Source: JABMMZ01 sp040403495
GTDB lineage: Bacteria > Bacteroidota > Bacteroidia > NS11-12g > UBA955
NCBI GenBank assembly: GCA_040403495.1
Contig: JBBAKM010000005.1
Span: forward strand, 78,655-142,654
Direction: 5' to 3'
DNA length: 64,000 bases
Position numbers and translations under genes: made by a program. Below are positions 25,136 through 34,273 of the stretch, piece after piece (position 1 is the stretch's first letter; each line of letters opens with the position of its first letter). A model generated the notes under the pieces. That model worked only from the letters and a program-made list of their open reading frames with translations. It was not told where the DNA came from and searched no databases.

Positions 25136-28100
25136 TTAGTATAATATCATAATATTGCCCTTTTCTTCATACCTCAACTCATTGGCTCCTATAAATTCCA
25201 TTCTAAAAAAGTAAAGACCTTGTTCTACTATTTTATCATTGACTTTGCCATTCCATCCATTCTTAGGATTGTCTGTTTCAAATAGTTTTTCTCCCCATCT
25301 ATTGAAAACAATAAACTTGTATTCAAGTGCATAGGCAAGGCCAATAGGTTTGAATGTCTCATTGATGTTGTCATCGTTGGGTGAGAATGCAGTTGGTATG
25401 TAATAAATAACATCAGGAAGAATAAAGATTTTTTGAGTACTTGTATCTTTACAATCATAGATGTTGGAGACAACTAATCGTGTTAATTGTGTTAATGTGT
25501 CATTGTAAAATAAAGTTGGATTTTGTTCAGTTGAGGTTCCCATACTAGCAAAATTCCAATTCCATGTAATGGCATCTGTTGATAAATCACGGTATCTTAT
25601 GTCAACTTCATTTTCCCAAGAACGTATTTTGTCATAAGTGAAATTTGCTTTCGGATTGGGGAACACTAAAGCAGCATCAGTAATAAATAATGTATCAACG
25701 CAACCTTGGTCTGTAATTGCCACTAATCTAATGTCATATGAACCGGTATCTCTGTATTTGTATTTAGGTTCAAATGCGTTTGAAGTTCTGCCATTTCCAA
25801 AAAACCATTTCCAACTAATAATGTCACCACTAGCTATAGTTGAATTATTAATGAAGATACTCGAGTCTTTTAAACATACTGGGTCTACCGAAAAGTCTAA
25901 TTCAGGATTAGGTCTTATGTAAACAAATCGGCTAGTGGTATCCTCGCAACCTTTATTGGAAACTACTTTGTGTAGAATTTGGAAGTCACCACTTTCAGGA
26001 TAATTGTAGTTTGGTGGATTTTGAACATCAGTTGAATCCCCATTGCCATAATAAAATTTGTGTTCTGAGATAAGACCTCTGCTGATGGTAGAACGATTTA
26101 TAATTCTAATTGAATTGTTCTTAAAGCAACTGATTTTTGGGTTGATATCAAAATTAGCGATTGGCATAGCGTTAACATATGCTTTTGTAAAAGTTGAATC
26201 CAAACAACCAAAATTAGATAATACTATCAATGAAACTCTAAAGGAGTCTGATCTGAAATAAGATTTAATTGGGTCGGGGAGGGTTGAAGTTGTGTTGTCG
26301 CCAAATTTCCAGTTTGTAGTTGCAATAGTTCCTGTACTAACAGTTGAGGTAGATGTGAACTCGAAGCTATTGTTTTCGAAGCATTGTTCATTGTCGTTGA
26401 CTTGAATACTCGCATCTGGCATAGGGTGAACAACAAAACTTTTGACACTTGTGTCTCTACAGTTGCCTAGGTTGGTACTTGATATCAATGAAACATTATA
26501 GGTGCCTGGCGTTAAATAGCTCACTTGTCCTGTTGTGCTGTTTATTAAGCTATCCCCGTTCCCAAAATACCATCGGTGATTCATAGATAAGCCACCAGGG
26601 TTAGTGCTTGATTGATTAAACTGGAAGTTGTTACCTTGTAAACAGAATCTGTCAGTATTGAATTGATAATCAGCAACAGGCATAGCTAACGTTCTAATTT
26701 GTCGTATTGCAGTGTCTAGGCAGCCATTGTTTGATGTGCTTATTAATCTAACATTGTAAAATTGAGACTGTAAATAAGATTGCTGAACACTGGAATTGTT
26801 GCCAGAAATATTGCCGTTACCAAATTGCCAATTCAAGGAAAATGTTCCTGACTTAATGGTCGTAGAAGAGTTGAAGGTAAAAGAATTGCCATCTAAACAT
26901 TGGGTGTTGTTGTTTATGGAAAAATTGGTTCTAGCTTTAGGGTGAATCGTAATTTGTTTTACAGCAGTATCTGTACATCCTATATCACTGTAAGAAATAA
27001 GTCTTACGTTATAAGTGGTGTCTTTATTGTATTTTTTGAAAGGGCTTAATAATGAAGAAGTGCCACCATCGCCGAAATTCCATGCGTTGCTAAACCCACC
27101 TTCAGTTATAAAGGTGTTAGATCTAAATTCAATGCTGTTGTTGTTTACACATTGTCCAGTTGGTAAAATTAAAAAGTCTGAACTTGGGTGAGGATATACT
27201 TTAATCCTTTGGAAGCTGGTATCAAAACAACCGTTGTCTGCATAAACAATTAAGGCTGAGTTAAAACCATCTTCAGTAGAGTATACGTGGTTTGTATTTG
27301 CAGCATTAGCTCTGGTTATTCCATCACCATAAATCCAAAGATTACCTGTAATGGCGCCTAAATTGAAAGTTGATAAATCGTTAAAAGTAAATAAATTGCC
27401 TCTAAAGCATTGGTCAGTATTATTGACGTTGAAATCAGCAGTTGGAGTTGGTAATATAACAACAGAATCACTTACAGTATCTCTACAGTTTTGGTTTGAA
27501 TTCAAAACAAGCATTACTTGATATTTACCATGTGTAGTAAATGAATGTTTAATGCTATCAACCCCAAGGTAGTCCATTCCATCACTCAAGAACCACTGTC
27601 TAGTGTATGTGCCACTGGAAATAGAAGAGTTGGAGTACGCTTTTAGTTCATGGTATTTAAAGCAAATAGTGTCTTGTGTTAATGAGAAAGAAGGAACGGG
27701 TGTTGGTTTTATATTGACAGTTGTAGTAGCAGAATCCAAGCAACCCTTGTTTGATGTAGTTAATACTTTTACGGTATAGTTGCCGTCACCAGTATAACTA
27801 TGGCTTACAGAGTCGGAATTGTTAGCGGTGCTTAAATCTCCGAAATTCCAATTATTGCTGATACTGCCTCTTGTAATTGTAGAGGTAGATTTAAATCTAA
27901 ATAAATTGTCTTTAAAACATTTTGTTACATCTATATTCTGAATATTACTTACAGGCATAGGATTAACTAAAACTAGTTGGTAAGCAGTGTCAGAACAACC
28001 ATCCTCGCCGTCATCACTAATTGTAATTAGTTGAATCGTTTTGTCAATTGCAGATGAAAAGGATTTGTGCGCAGAGTCTTGTTCATTCCGAAAATCATTG

Positions 28101-29110
28101 TTATCTAAAGTCCAATAATTTAGAAGAGGTAAACCATTGTTGATAGCAGATTGAGACTCAAATGTGAAGTAATTTCCGTTAACACACTGATCTGTGTCAT
28201 TCGTCGCAATAAGTGCATTGGGGTGTTCATTGACTAAACAAGCAAGAATGTTAGTGTCTTTACATCCATTTGAATGGTGATTGATTTGCCTAATTTGAAA
28301 TGCCCCATCAGAATTAAATGAATGTGTAAAAGAGTCAATGTTTGTGTAGCTTGGTCCTGTAGTGCCAACTTGCCAACTTTTGAAAGTGATGGACCCTAAG
28401 TATATTTCTGAAATTGATTTAATGGAGAAAAAATTGCCTTTAAAACATTGGATAGTGTCATTAAACTCCGTCATTACTCTTGGCGTTTCTTTTAAGTTGA
28501 CCTGTCTTGAAAAAGAATCAGTACAACCGAAATTGCTAATTACCGTTAGTTTTGGATAATAAAAAAAAAGGAAGTTTCTAAATTTATGGTTGATAATGTT
28601 GTTGGTGGTAGTATCGCTAATCCCATCGTTCCAATTCCAAATATAGGTATTTATTGTGCCGCTTGGAATGGTTGAATTCGAAGTAAATCGATAGTTGTGC
28701 CATTTGTAGCACTGGCTGTCATTCAAAAAAGTATAAGAAGCAGTTGGTCTTGGATATACATTTAATGTAGCCGTTGAAGTAAATGTTGTAGAAGGGCTGC
28801 TAGATGTTATTCTTATTCTATATCCACTTCCTGCAGGGGAGAACTTGGGGATTTCTCCAGTGATTTCAGTAATTGTAGTATCACTAACACTGCCTAAAAT
28901 TGTAGGAGTAGAAAAGGATCCACTTGCATCAGACATTGTAATGTTAAAGGTGTTGCCTGGGTTGTAATAAATGCCATTTTTTAAGAATGTAATTCTAATG
29001 TTTGACCCAGGACATATATTTTTAGGCGTAAAATCAATGGTTATAGTCTGCGCTTTTAAAACGATTGTTGAACTAACTATAAGAAAAAAAGTAAGTAAAA
29101 GTCTATTCAT
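25136..29110 (-). CDS. giant T9SS type B protein with about 12 tandem PKD-like repeats
   Basis: About 1324 residues from the ATG at 29110, which gives the signal peptide MNRLLLTFFLIVSSTIVLKA; an upstream in-frame start at 29221 would overlap mpl and lacks a signal. After an N-terminal beta domain come 12 tandem repeats of about 88 residues (roughly bases 25540-28710). Each opens with a Cys in a QC-x-x-x-N-x-F-x-F pattern, has W-x-FGDG in the middle and closes with GC-x-DT, so each may hold one disulfide. A thirteenth, Cys-poor PKD unit precedes the type B sorting domain (YIPTAFSPNDDNIN, NRWGEKLFET, ending GNIMILY). It is probably a surface fibre or adhesin, and it leads an operon with two small exported proteins. 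Confidence 0.85.
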   Translation of the reverse strand: MNRLLLTFFLIVSSTIVLKAQTITIDFTPKNICPGSNIRITFLKNGIYYNPGNTFNITMSDASGSFSTPTILGSVSDTTITEITGEIPKFSPAGSGYRIRITSSSPSTTFTSTATLNVYPRPTASYTFLNDSQCYKWHNYRFTSNSTIPSGTINTYIWNWNDGISDTTTNNIINHKFRNFLFFYYPKLTVISNFGCTDSFSRQVNLKETPRVMTEFNDTIQCFKGNFFSIKSISEIYLGSITFKSWQVGTTGPSYTNIDSFTHSFNSDGAFQIRQINHHSNGCKDTNILACLVNEHPNALIATNDTDQCVNGNYFTFESQSAINNGLPLLNYWTLDNNDFRNEQDSAHKSFSSAIDKTIQLITISDDGEDGCSDTAYQLVLVNPMPVSNIQNIDVTKCFKDNLFRFKSTSTITRGSISNNWNFGDLSTANNSDSVSHSYTGDGNYTVKVLTTSNKGCLDSATTTVNIKPTPVPSFSLTQDTICFKYHELKAYSNSSISSGTYTRQWFLSDGMDYLGVDSIKHSFTTHGKYQVMLVLNSNQNCRDTVSDSVVILPTPTADFNVNNTDQCFRGNLFTFNDLSTFNLGAITGNLWIYGDGITRANAANTNHVYSTEDGFNSALIVYADNGCFDTSFQRIKVYPHPSSDFLILPTGQCVNNNSIEFRSNTFITEGGFSNAWNFGDGGTSSLLSPFKKYNKDTTYNVRLISYSDIGCTDTAVKQITIHPKARTNFSINNNTQCLDGNSFTFNSSTTIKSGTFSLNWQFGNGNISGNNSSVQQSYLQSQFYNVRLISTSNNGCLDTAIRQIRTLAMPVADYQFNTDRFCLQGNNFQFNQSSTNPGGLSMNHRWYFGNGDSLINSTTGQVSYLTPGTYNVSLISSTNLGNCRDTSVKSFVVHPMPDASIQVNDNEQCFENNSFEFTSTSTVSTGTIATTNWKFGDNTTSTLPDPIKSYFRSDSFRVSLIVLSNFGCLDSTFTKAYVNAMPIANFDINPKISCFKNNSIRIINRSTISRGLISEHKFYYGNGDSTDVQNPPNYNYPESGDFQILHKVVSNKGCEDTTSRFVYIRPNPELDFSVDPVCLKDSSIFINNSTIASGDIISWKWFFGNGRTSNAFEPKYKYRDTGSYDIRLVAITDQGCVDTLFITDAALVFPNPKANFTYDKIRSWENEVDIRYRDLSTDAITWNWNFASMGTSTEQNPTLFYNDTLTQLTRLVVSNIYDCKDTSTQKIFILPDVIYYIPTAFSPNDDNINETFKPIGLAYALEYKFIVFNRWGEKLFETDNPKNGWNGKVNDKIVEQGLYFFRMEFIGANELRYEEKGNIMILY

Positions 29111-29195
29111 TTTATTGTAATTGATTCTGTTTATTGTTAAATTAAATGTTAATCCACGAAAGTATTGATTTTTTTTTAAATTTCCAATAATTTCA

Positions 29196-30533
29196 TTAGT
29201 CCCATAGTTGAGCATTATCAAAGTTTCCCGAACTCATAAGTAGTAAGACACATGGTTTTTGCAAAACGTTGCTTGATGATTTTTTTATTTTATTTTGAAG
29301 AACTTCAATGTCATTTATCGCTTCGGTGTTTGTCCCAAAATTAGATTCTATTTCTTCGGGATTTATTGGGGTCAACTTTTTGTGTTCAATGACTTTTGGG
29401 TTGTAGTAAATGAAATTAATATCACCATCTTTCATCGTGTTGGCATATTCGGGCAAAAAGCTTTTGTTCAAACTGCTGTATGTATGTAATTCATAAACAG
29501 CTATGAGAGTGTGTTCGGGATATTGATTCCTAACAGCATTCATACTAGCTTTCAATTTACTGGGTGAATGGGCAAAATCTCTGATTACAACATAGTTTTC
29601 ACTTTCCTTTATTTTTTCCAGCCGTTTAGCAGTACCTGTAAAGTCTTTTAATGATTCGTAAAAATTGGATTCGCTAATTCCTAGTTTAATGCATATTTTA
29701 CAAGCACCCTCTGCATTTTGTATGTTGTGTTCTCCAAATATATTTAGGGTATGTCTATCGAGCTTACTTATAATTGTTTGCCCATTTCTTATGTGGTAAT
29801 GAGGTGTGTTATAAGGGATTTTTTCAATAGAGCTTTTCTCACATATTTCGCTCAACGCCTCGTCTTGTTTAAAATAAATAATTGTTCCTTCTTTGTCAAT
29901 ACTATCAACAAACAACTGAAACTGATTTAAATAGTTTTCAAATGTTGGGAAAACATTAATATGATCCCAAGAAATACCCGTAATTAAGGCAATATGAGGG
30001 TGGTATTTTAAAAATTTAGGGATGGGGTCTAGTGCTGATGTTAAATACTCGTCTCCTTCAATAATCATAATAGGTGCATCACTAAATTTTACCATTGTTT
30101 CAAAACCTTCTAATTGAGAACCAACAAGGTAATCAAAGTCGATATTTAATTTTTTGAGAACATGCATTACCATAGCAGTCGTGGTTGTTTTGCCATGACT
30201 ACCTCCAATGACAACTCTTTTTTTATCTATGGCATGTTGGTATACATACTCCGGAAAACTATAAATTTTAATGTTTAAAGATTGTGCTTTTATTAATTCA
30301 GGATTGTCTTTTTTTGCATGCATCCCAAGTATAATAAAATCAATAGATGAGTCAATGATGTCGTCGTTCCATCCATTGCTTTGAGGAAGTAAATTGTGTT
30401 TTTTTAGCCTCGATAGCGCAGGTTCAAATATTTCATCATCACTGCCTGTTACTCTATTGCCCATAAGATGTAAAGCAATGGAGATATTGTGCATAACCGC
30501 ACCGCCACATGCTATAATATGTATACGTTTCAT
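29196..30533 (-). CDS. mpl: UDP-N-acetylmuramate:L-Ala-gamma-D-Glu-meso-DAP ligase
   Basis: A 445-residue cytosolic Mur-ligase-family enzyme that recycles peptidoglycan by joining the tripeptide L-Ala-D-Glu-meso-DAP to UDP-MurNAc with ATP. The N-terminal Rossmann domain begins HIIACGGAVMHNIS, the Mpl form of the MurC glycine loop. The ATP site is GGSHGKTTTT at residues 110-119, and IIEGDEY and ITGISWDHINVFPTFENY mark the central domain. It resembles MurC in layout, but the GGAVMHN loop and the length near 450 favour Mpl. It implies DAP-type peptidoglycan recycling. It lies 85 bases upstream of the PKD-repeat gene on the same strand. Confidence 0.88.
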   Translation of the reverse strand: MKRIHIIACGGAVMHNISIALHLMGNRVTGSDDEIFEPALSRLKKHNLLPQSNGWNDDIIDSSIDFIILGMHAKKDNPELIKAQSLNIKIYSFPEYVYQHAIDKKRVVIGGSHGKTTTTAMVMHVLKKLNIDFDYLVGSQLEGFETMVKFSDAPIMIIEGDEYLTSALDPIPKFLKYHPHIALITGISWDHINVFPTFENYLNQFQLFVDSIDKEGTIIYFKQDEALSEICEKSSIEKIPYNTPHYHIRNGQTIISKLDRHTLNIFGEHNIQNAEGACKICIKLGISESNFYESLKDFTGTAKRLEKIKESENYVVIRDFAHSPSKLKASMNAVRNQYPEHTLIAVYELHTYSSLNKSFLPEYANTMKDGDINFIYYNPKVIEHKKLTPINPEEIESNFGTNTEAINDIEVLQNKIKKSSSNVLQKPCVLLLMSSGNFDNAQLWD

Positions 30534-30605
30534 TTGCGTTGCAAATTGCTAAAAAAACAAGACTTAAAAAAGAAAACGATTGAAAATGATTAAGTAGGGC
30601 TGCAA

Positions 30606-31853
30606 CTACTCGTGACGAAGCGCTTCAATAGGGTCTAATTTAGAAGCTTTGTTTGCAGGATAATAACCAGCAATAATTCCTACCACAAAACAAATAATTA
30701 AGGATAAAATCATCCAATTCCAAGGGATTATAAATCCAGTTTTCATAACCAATGAAACCAAATTGCCTAAAATAATTCCTAATACAATACCACCGATACC
30801 GCCAATTTGACAAATTACAGCTGCTTCTGTTAAAAATTGCTGCCTTATGATTTTGGGAGTGGCACCCAAAGCTTTTCTAGTTCCTATTTCTCTTGTTCTC
30901 TCTGTAACGCTAACTAACATAATATTCATTAATCCTATGGCAGCGCCTATTAATGTAAATAAAGCAATAAATGTTGCTGCAATTTTTAAGGTTTTTAAAT
31001 TATCGGTAAGTTTTTCAGTAACCGATTCGTTCTTCGAAAGACTAAAGTTGTTGGGCTCCCCAATTTTTACTTTTCTTATTTTTCTCATTAAACCTTCTGC
31101 TTCATAAAAGCCTAAGTTATATTGCTTGATATCGTTTATACCAACCGTAATAATAAAGGAGTTGTTGTTGTTTACAAATTTAGATAATGCATCGCCTAAA
31201 CCTAAAAAAATAATCCTGTCTTCCCCGCCCATTCCCATTGTGTTTCCTTTACTTTTTAATACACCTATGACTGTGTAAGATGCTTCGCCAATCATTATTT
31301 TTTTTCCAATAACATTTTCTTTGTTAAACAATGTCATTGCCACATCTTTACCTATAATGATATTTTGTGATGAGTAAATGCCTTCATTTAGGTTGAAATT
31401 TCTTCCATACTTTAATGTATAAGCCCCGTTTTGAAGGTAATTCTCATCAACTGCCAAAATCCTAACATTGGGATTGGTTTTTTTCTTTTCGTTAGAAACA
31501 ACTGCTGCACCACTAATAAAATAACTTAACGATGTTTTTGATGCTACAGAAAATGTGTTTTTGAAAGTTACTGCCTCATTATAAGTTATTGTTTTATATT
31601 CAGGTAAGTTGAAATCTTGACTTCTTCGTGAAACAACGCCATCCCTGTTTCTTATATTGAATACGTTACTTCCCATTTTTTCAAAAGTTGAGGAAAGGCC
31701 ATTCTCAATCCCATCGACAGCAGTAAGCATGCCAACAAGTGCCGCAATACCAATGGTTATTATAAGGCAAGTAATGACCGTTCTTAAAGTATTTGCTTTA
31801 ATAGATTCTAATGCATTGCTAATGTTTTGTATAGTATTCAAAAGTGATTTCAA
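30606..31853 (-). CDS. MacB/FtsX-type ABC transporter permease
   Basis: A 415-residue inner-membrane permease with the MacB topology: a first helix at about residues 25-45 (TCLIITIGIAALVGMLTAVD), a large periplasmic MacB_PCD domain to about 280, and three C-terminal helices with the FtsX motif (MNIMLVSVTERTREIGTRKALGA, of which residues TREIG-RKALGA are diagnostic). It ends in KLDPIEALRHE, also typical. Such proteins transmit force to periplasmic partners for export of macrolides, lipoproteins or other substrates. No ATPase gene is adjacent, so the partner is encoded elsewhere. The start is uncertain: TTG at 31853 lies within a TAATTTTG promoter-like box, and TTG at 31841 is an alternative. 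Confidence 0.8.
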   Translation of the reverse strand: MKSLLNTIQNISNALESIKANTLRTVITCLIITIGIAALVGMLTAVDGIENGLSSTFEKMGSNVFNIRNRDGVVSRRSQDFNLPEYKTITYNEAVTFKNTFSVASKTSLSYFISGAAVVSNEKKKTNPNVRILAVDENYLQNGAYTLKYGRNFNLNEGIYSSQNIIIGKDVAMTLFNKENVIGKKIMIGEASYTVIGVLKSKGNTMGMGGEDRIIFLGLGDALSKFVNNNNSFIITVGINDIKQYNLGFYEAEGLMRKIRKVKIGEPNNFSLSKNESVTEKLTDNLKTLKIAATFIALFTLIGAAIGLMNIMLVSVTERTREIGTRKALGATPKIIRQQFLTEAAVICQIGGIGGIVLGIILGNLVSLVMKTGFIIPWNWMILSLIICFVVGIIAGYYPANKASKLDPIEALRHE

Positions 31854-31955
31854 AATTAGTTAAGCATTTTGATTTATTTGCATAAGATCTTTAATTATTC
31901 TATCAAAAGAATAAAAAAAAGATTAAAAAATAGCGTCAAACACAATATTGTTTAT

Positions 31956-31963
31956 TAATTTTG
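31956..31963 (+). promoter_or_regulatory. -7 promoter box upstream of the small membrane protein/mutase pair
   Basis: TAATTTTG exactly matches TAnnTTTG and ends 12 bases before the ATG at 31976. It overlaps an in-frame TTG at 31961, which makes that TTG an unlikely start. No TTTG lies at the 19-base spacing. Confidence 0.4.
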
Positions 31964-31975
31964 CATTCCTTACAC

Positions 31976-32509
31976 ATGGACCCATTATTATCAGCCGTAT
32001 TAGAAATTTTAAAATTTGTTATCCCTTCCCTCGTTGTTTTAGCAATAACCTATGTTATTGTTAATAAGGTAATGGAAGATCACACAAGTCGCTTGGAATT
32101 GGAAATTAGAAAACAAAATGCAAGTACTTTAACCCCATTGAAGTTGCAAGCTTATGAAAGAATGATTTTATTTCTGGAGAGAATAAGTCCTCAAAACTTA
32201 ATAAACAATTACAATGATGGAACTAGTACTGCCAAAGGATTGAGGCATTTAATGGAATCGTCTGTTTATCAAGAGTATAATCACAATTTATCTCAACAGA
32301 TTTATATAAGTAACCAAGCTTGGAAAATTATTAAAGTAGTAAAAGAAGAGGTTATTCAATTGATACATACCACTTCCGAAAGATTGGATAATGACGCAAC
32401 AGGGGTCGAGTTGTCAAAAGCAATCATTGATAGGATGATTGCTGAAAATAATATCCCTACGCAAAAAGCAATAGATTTTCTAAAAGCGGAGATAAATTTG
32501 TATTTTTAA
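31976..32509 (+). CDS. conserved small membrane protein of unknown function
   Basis: A 177-residue protein with one N-terminal membrane helix (about residues 8-32, LKFVIPSLVVLAITYVIV), then a charged segment EDHTSRLELEIRKQN and a mostly helical soluble part containing LKLQAYERMILFLERISPQNLI. It resembles a Bacteroidota protein family without known function; I recall DUF7935 but cannot confirm it. The ATG at 31976 was chosen because a promoter-like box covers the upstream TTG. It ends 11 bases before the acyl-CoA mutase gene, so the two are probably one transcript, though no functional link is known. Confidence 0.6.
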   Translation: MDPLLSAVLEILKFVIPSLVVLAITYVIVNKVMEDHTSRLELEIRKQNASTLTPLKLQAYERMILFLERISPQNLINNYNDGTSTAKGLRHLMESSVYQEYNHNLSQQIYISNQAWKIIKVVKEEVIQLIHTTSERLDNDATGVELSKAIIDRMIAENNIPTQKAIDFLKAEINLYF

Positions 32510-32520
32510 AAAAAAAGAGG

Positions 32521-34077
32521 ATGTCTGAAGAAAAAAAAATAGTTAACGACAGTCAAATTGAAATTCAAAAGGTATACAAAGAACCAATAAATATTCAAGA
32601 ATCTCCAGGGGAATTTCCATTCACTCGAGGAATTAGAGAGGATATGTATAGGGGTCGATTGTGGACAATGAGACAATATGCTGGATTTTCCACTGCGGAA
32701 GAGTCCAATAAAAGATACCATTACTTACTTAAACAAGGTACAATGGGGCTGTCAGTTGCTTTTGATTTGCCAACTCAAATAGGGTATGACAGCAGTCACG
32801 AGTTTTCTGAAGGTGAAGTAGGGAAGGTGGGAGTGGCTATAGACTCACTTCAAGACATGGAGATTTTGTTTGATGGAATTAAGCTTGAGGATATCACAAC
32901 AAGCATGACTATAAATTCAACAGCTTCTATTTTGTTGGCTATGTATATTGCATTAGCAAAAAAACAGGGGGCTGATTTGAAGAAAATTTCAGGAACAATT
33001 CAAAATGATATATTAAAAGAGTATGCAGCTAGAGGTACATATATATACCCGCCTCAACAAAGCATGCGTTTAATAACGGATATTTTTGAATACTGTAGTA
33101 AAGAGGTGCCTAAATGGAATACTATTTCTATATCCGGTTATCATATTCGAGAAGCCGGAAGTACAGCAGTTCAAGAACTTGCCTTTACATTAGCCAATGG
33201 GATAGCTTATGTAAAAGCTGCCCAAAGTAAAGGGTTGGACATAAACGTATTTGCAAAGAGACTTTCTTTTTTCTTTAATGCACACAATGACTTGTTTGAA
33301 GAGGTCGCAAAATTTAGAGCAGCCAGAAGAATGTGGGCAAAAATTACTAAAGACTTAGGTGCCACTGATTCTCAAGCTCAAATGTTACGTTTCCATACAC
33401 AAACAGGTGGATCTACATTAACGGCTCAACAACCGCAAAATAATATAGTAAGAGTCACCTTGCAAGCTCTTTCAGCAGTTCTAGGAGGAACACAAAGTTT
33501 ACATACCAATGGTTTTGATGAAGCATTGAGTTTGCCAACTGAAGATGCTGCCAAAATAGCTCTAAGAACTCAACAGATTATTGGGTGCGAGAGTGGCGCA
33601 ACTAATACTGTTGATCCATTAGGCGGTAGTTTTTATGTTGAAGAATTAACGAATCAAGTAGAAGCTAAGGCTTATGAGTACATTCAAGTTATTGAGGCAA
33701 TGGGTGGAAGTGTAATGGCTATTGAACAAGGATATATGCAAAATGAAATTGCAAAAAGTGCTTATTTATACCAACAAAATATTGAGTCAAATGAAAAAGT
33801 AATAGTAGGTGTTAATAAGTATACCTCAGAAGATGTTAATAAGACTCCTGTTTTTAGAATTGATGATAGTATCAGACAAATACAAATTGATAAAATTAAT
33901 AAACTGAAATCACAAAGAAATTCAGAAAAAGTGGAGTTGCTTTTAAATGACATTAAATTAGCAGCTCAAAGTGACCGCAACCTAATGCCTTATATAATAA
34001 ATGCGGTTGAAGCATATGCAACATTAGGTGAAGTTTCAGATACATTAAGGTCGGTTTTTGGAGAATACAAAGGATAA
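32521..34077 (+). CDS. methylmalonyl-CoA mutase family catalytic subunit lacking the B12-binding domain
   Basis: A 518-residue TIM-barrel subunit of a coenzyme B12-dependent acyl-CoA mutase. The substrate-site residues can be aligned by spacing with the Propionibacterium enzyme: Tyr53 (RQYAGFST), Arg171 (ARGTYIYPP) and His208 (ISGYHIREAG) match Tyr89, Arg207 and His244. Tyr and Arg at these sites favour methylmalonyl-CoA over isobutyryl-CoA as substrate. The usual C-terminal cobalamin domain (DxHxxG) is absent, and the following 196 bases do not encode a remnant, so a separate B12-binding protein must be supplied from elsewhere. Its role is likely in propionate or branched-chain metabolism. 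Confidence 0.88.
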   Translation: MSEEKKIVNDSQIEIQKVYKEPINIQESPGEFPFTRGIREDMYRGRLWTMRQYAGFSTAEESNKRYHYLLKQGTMGLSVAFDLPTQIGYDSSHEFSEGEVGKVGVAIDSLQDMEILFDGIKLEDITTSMTINSTASILLAMYIALAKKQGADLKKISGTIQNDILKEYAARGTYIYPPQQSMRLITDIFEYCSKEVPKWNTISISGYHIREAGSTAVQELAFTLANGIAYVKAAQSKGLDINVFAKRLSFFFNAHNDLFEEVAKFRAARRMWAKITKDLGATDSQAQMLRFHTQTGGSTLTAQQPQNNIVRVTLQALSAVLGGTQSLHTNGFDEALSLPTEDAAKIALRTQQIIGCESGATNTVDPLGGSFYVEELTNQVEAKAYEYIQVIEAMGGSVMAIEQGYMQNEIAKSAYLYQQNIESNEKVIVGVNKYTSEDVNKTPVFRIDDSIRQIQIDKINKLKSQRNSEKVELLLNDIKLAAQSDRNLMPYIINAVEAYATLGEVSDTLRSVFGEYKG

Positions 34078-34273
34078 GATTTAGGTTTTTGTAGGTCTTG
34101 TTAAAGTGTCCGAACTTATTAAAGACGGCTTTTAATTTATTGTTCTTTTTTTGAAATAAAAAACCAAAAAGGTTAAAAAAATATTTTTTTAGTAACTATT
34201 TTTTAACTTTATTTCAGAACTGAATTTAAAAGTATACATATTTTAATAAAACATTAATAATCAGCACAATATA

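Noticed and set aside
25136..29110. Regular repeats suggesting a CRISPR array or satellite
   Set aside because: The repetition is at the protein level (about 88 residues per unit); the DNA of the units has diverged and encodes one open frame.
34078..34273. Frameshifted remnant of a B12-binding domain after the mutase gene
   Set aside because: The gap is too short and no frame gives a DxHxxG-type sequence, so the short mutase is taken as a natural single-domain subunit.
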